Positions 33,484-34,290 of a DNA stretch of 34,290 nucleotides are shown one piece after another; the stretch's first letter is position 1, and each line of letters opens with the position of its first letter. The position numbers were made by a program, and so were the translations under genes. The stretch comes from an uncultured Flavobacteriales bacterium (GTDB taxonomy: Bacteria > Bacteroidota > Bacteroidia > Flavobacteriales_D > Crocinitomicaceae): positions 1 through 34,290 of the forward strand of contig CAJAVU010000043.1 of the NCBI GenBank assembly GCA_903945495.1. The letters are read 5' to 3'. The notes under the pieces are model-generated. The model was not told the origin of the DNA and made no database searches. It saw nothing but the letters and a program-made list of their open reading frames with translations.

Positions 33484-33513
33484 TTGTTTAAATAAAAAGA
33501 GTGTCTATCTTTG
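33484..33513 (+). promoter_or_regulatory. rRNA promoter P1 (TTG-N19-TATCTTTG)
   Basis: TTG (33484-33486, within CTTG) and TATCTTTG (33506-33513) are separated by exactly 19 bases, the full Bacteroidota promoter form. It lies about 360 bases before the 16S 5' end. Confidence 0.82.
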
Positions 33514-33871
33514 CACCCCGCTTACAACGGTAAGAGGAAATAAGATTGAAAGAAAGGTAACAAAATTGGAGCTTAAGGAGTAGAAGAAGTTTCAGATGAG
33601 TCGAAAAGAGGAGTTTGAAAAAAAATCGAAAAAAAATTAAAAAAAGCTTGCGAGATTAAAATAAGTGCTTACCTTTGCACTCCCAAATCAAACGAGACAC
33701 GGGAAGATAAATAAAAAGAAAAGGCGATTAGAACAACGGTTCGAAAGTTATTAAGATTAGAAAGTTTGAAAAGACAGAAAGATCGCAAAAGAGTTCTTTG
33801 AAAGATTGAGAAATAAGGAAACAGCGTAAGAATTAAATTAAACTAAGCCACAACAAAATTCACAGTTTTTT
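33514..33871 (+). other. rRNA operon leader with a second promoter and boxA-like element
   Basis: This ~360-base A-rich stretch holds no protein gene. It contains promoter P2 (33648-33677) and a GTTCTTTGAAA element (33793-33803) in the usual position for a boxA-like antitermination signal upstream of 16S. The rest is A-runs and poly-purine tracts. Confidence 0.7.
33648..33677 (+). promoter_or_regulatory. rRNA promoter P2 (TTG-N19-TACCTTTG)
   Basis: TTG (33648-33650, within CTTG) stands exactly 19 bases before TACCTTTG (33670-33677). It is a second promoter 164 bases downstream of P1 with the same -33 and spacer, giving a tandem arrangement as in many rRNA operons. Confidence 0.8.

Positions 33872-34290
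<419 letters not shown>

Overview
The window comes from a member of the Bacteroidota, most likely a Fluviicola-like flavobacterium (Crocinitomicaceae). The evidence is an AT-rich sequence, several proteins with type IX secretion (T9SS) C-terminal sorting domains of types A and B, promoters of the Bacteroidota form (-33 TTG / -7 TAnnTTTG), almost no Shine-Dalgarno sequences, and a 16S rRNA gene of flavobacterial type entering at the right edge. The genus-level call rests on memory of 16S and protein flavour and was not searched.

Layout. 1-130: tail of a T9SS type A cargo with a strong terminator. 301-726: an orphan gene that overlaps a convergent glycosyltransferase family 9 gene (713-1699). 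1715-8513, minus strand: a large secreted type B T9SS protein, a pair of M16 peptidase subunits (one active, one lacking the zinc motif) and an FMN-dependent nitronate monooxygenase/FabK-like enzyme; the last three are translationally coupled. 8691-15533, plus strand: an 1193-aa SBBP/PKD type B T9SS protein, an M42 aminopeptidase, and a 670-aa Omp28-like T9SS type A protein with a CxxC motif. 15534-15861: a gene-free spacer with a terminator and three related palindromes that look like REP elements. 15862-17334: a two-TM protein and a DUF4846 lipoprotein. 17335-20854, minus strand: a tightly packed six-gene operon (RlpA-like, cytochrome c lipoprotein, YgiD-type extradiol dioxygenase, family III CoA-transferase, two GNATs). 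21143-25922: Tex, a SprB-repeat T9SS protein and RhlE. 26090-28132, minus strand: menC and menA of menaquinone synthesis. 28237-31436, plus strand: a second NMO-family enzyme with a DUF4442 hotdog protein, then rhodanese, DedA and aroE. 31487-33363: an AlbA_2-domain protein, a 64-aa conserved-looking protein and an MtfA-type zinc peptidase. 33484-34290: two tandem rRNA promoters, the rRNA leader and the first ~420 bases of 16S rRNA.

Most of this is core chromosome: envelope and cell-surface proteins, menaquinone and shikimate biosynthesis, RNA metabolism. I see no phage, transposase, CRISPR or defence locus. The most notable signal is regulatory. At five genes a perfect -7 box (TAnnTTTG) ends exactly four bases before the start codon, and a sixth gene has the same geometry with one mismatch. 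This suggests a recurring class of leaderless transcripts, and it corrects the start of menA and supports a GTG start for the glycosyltransferase. The second notable item is the cluster of REP-like hairpins at 15557-15782.
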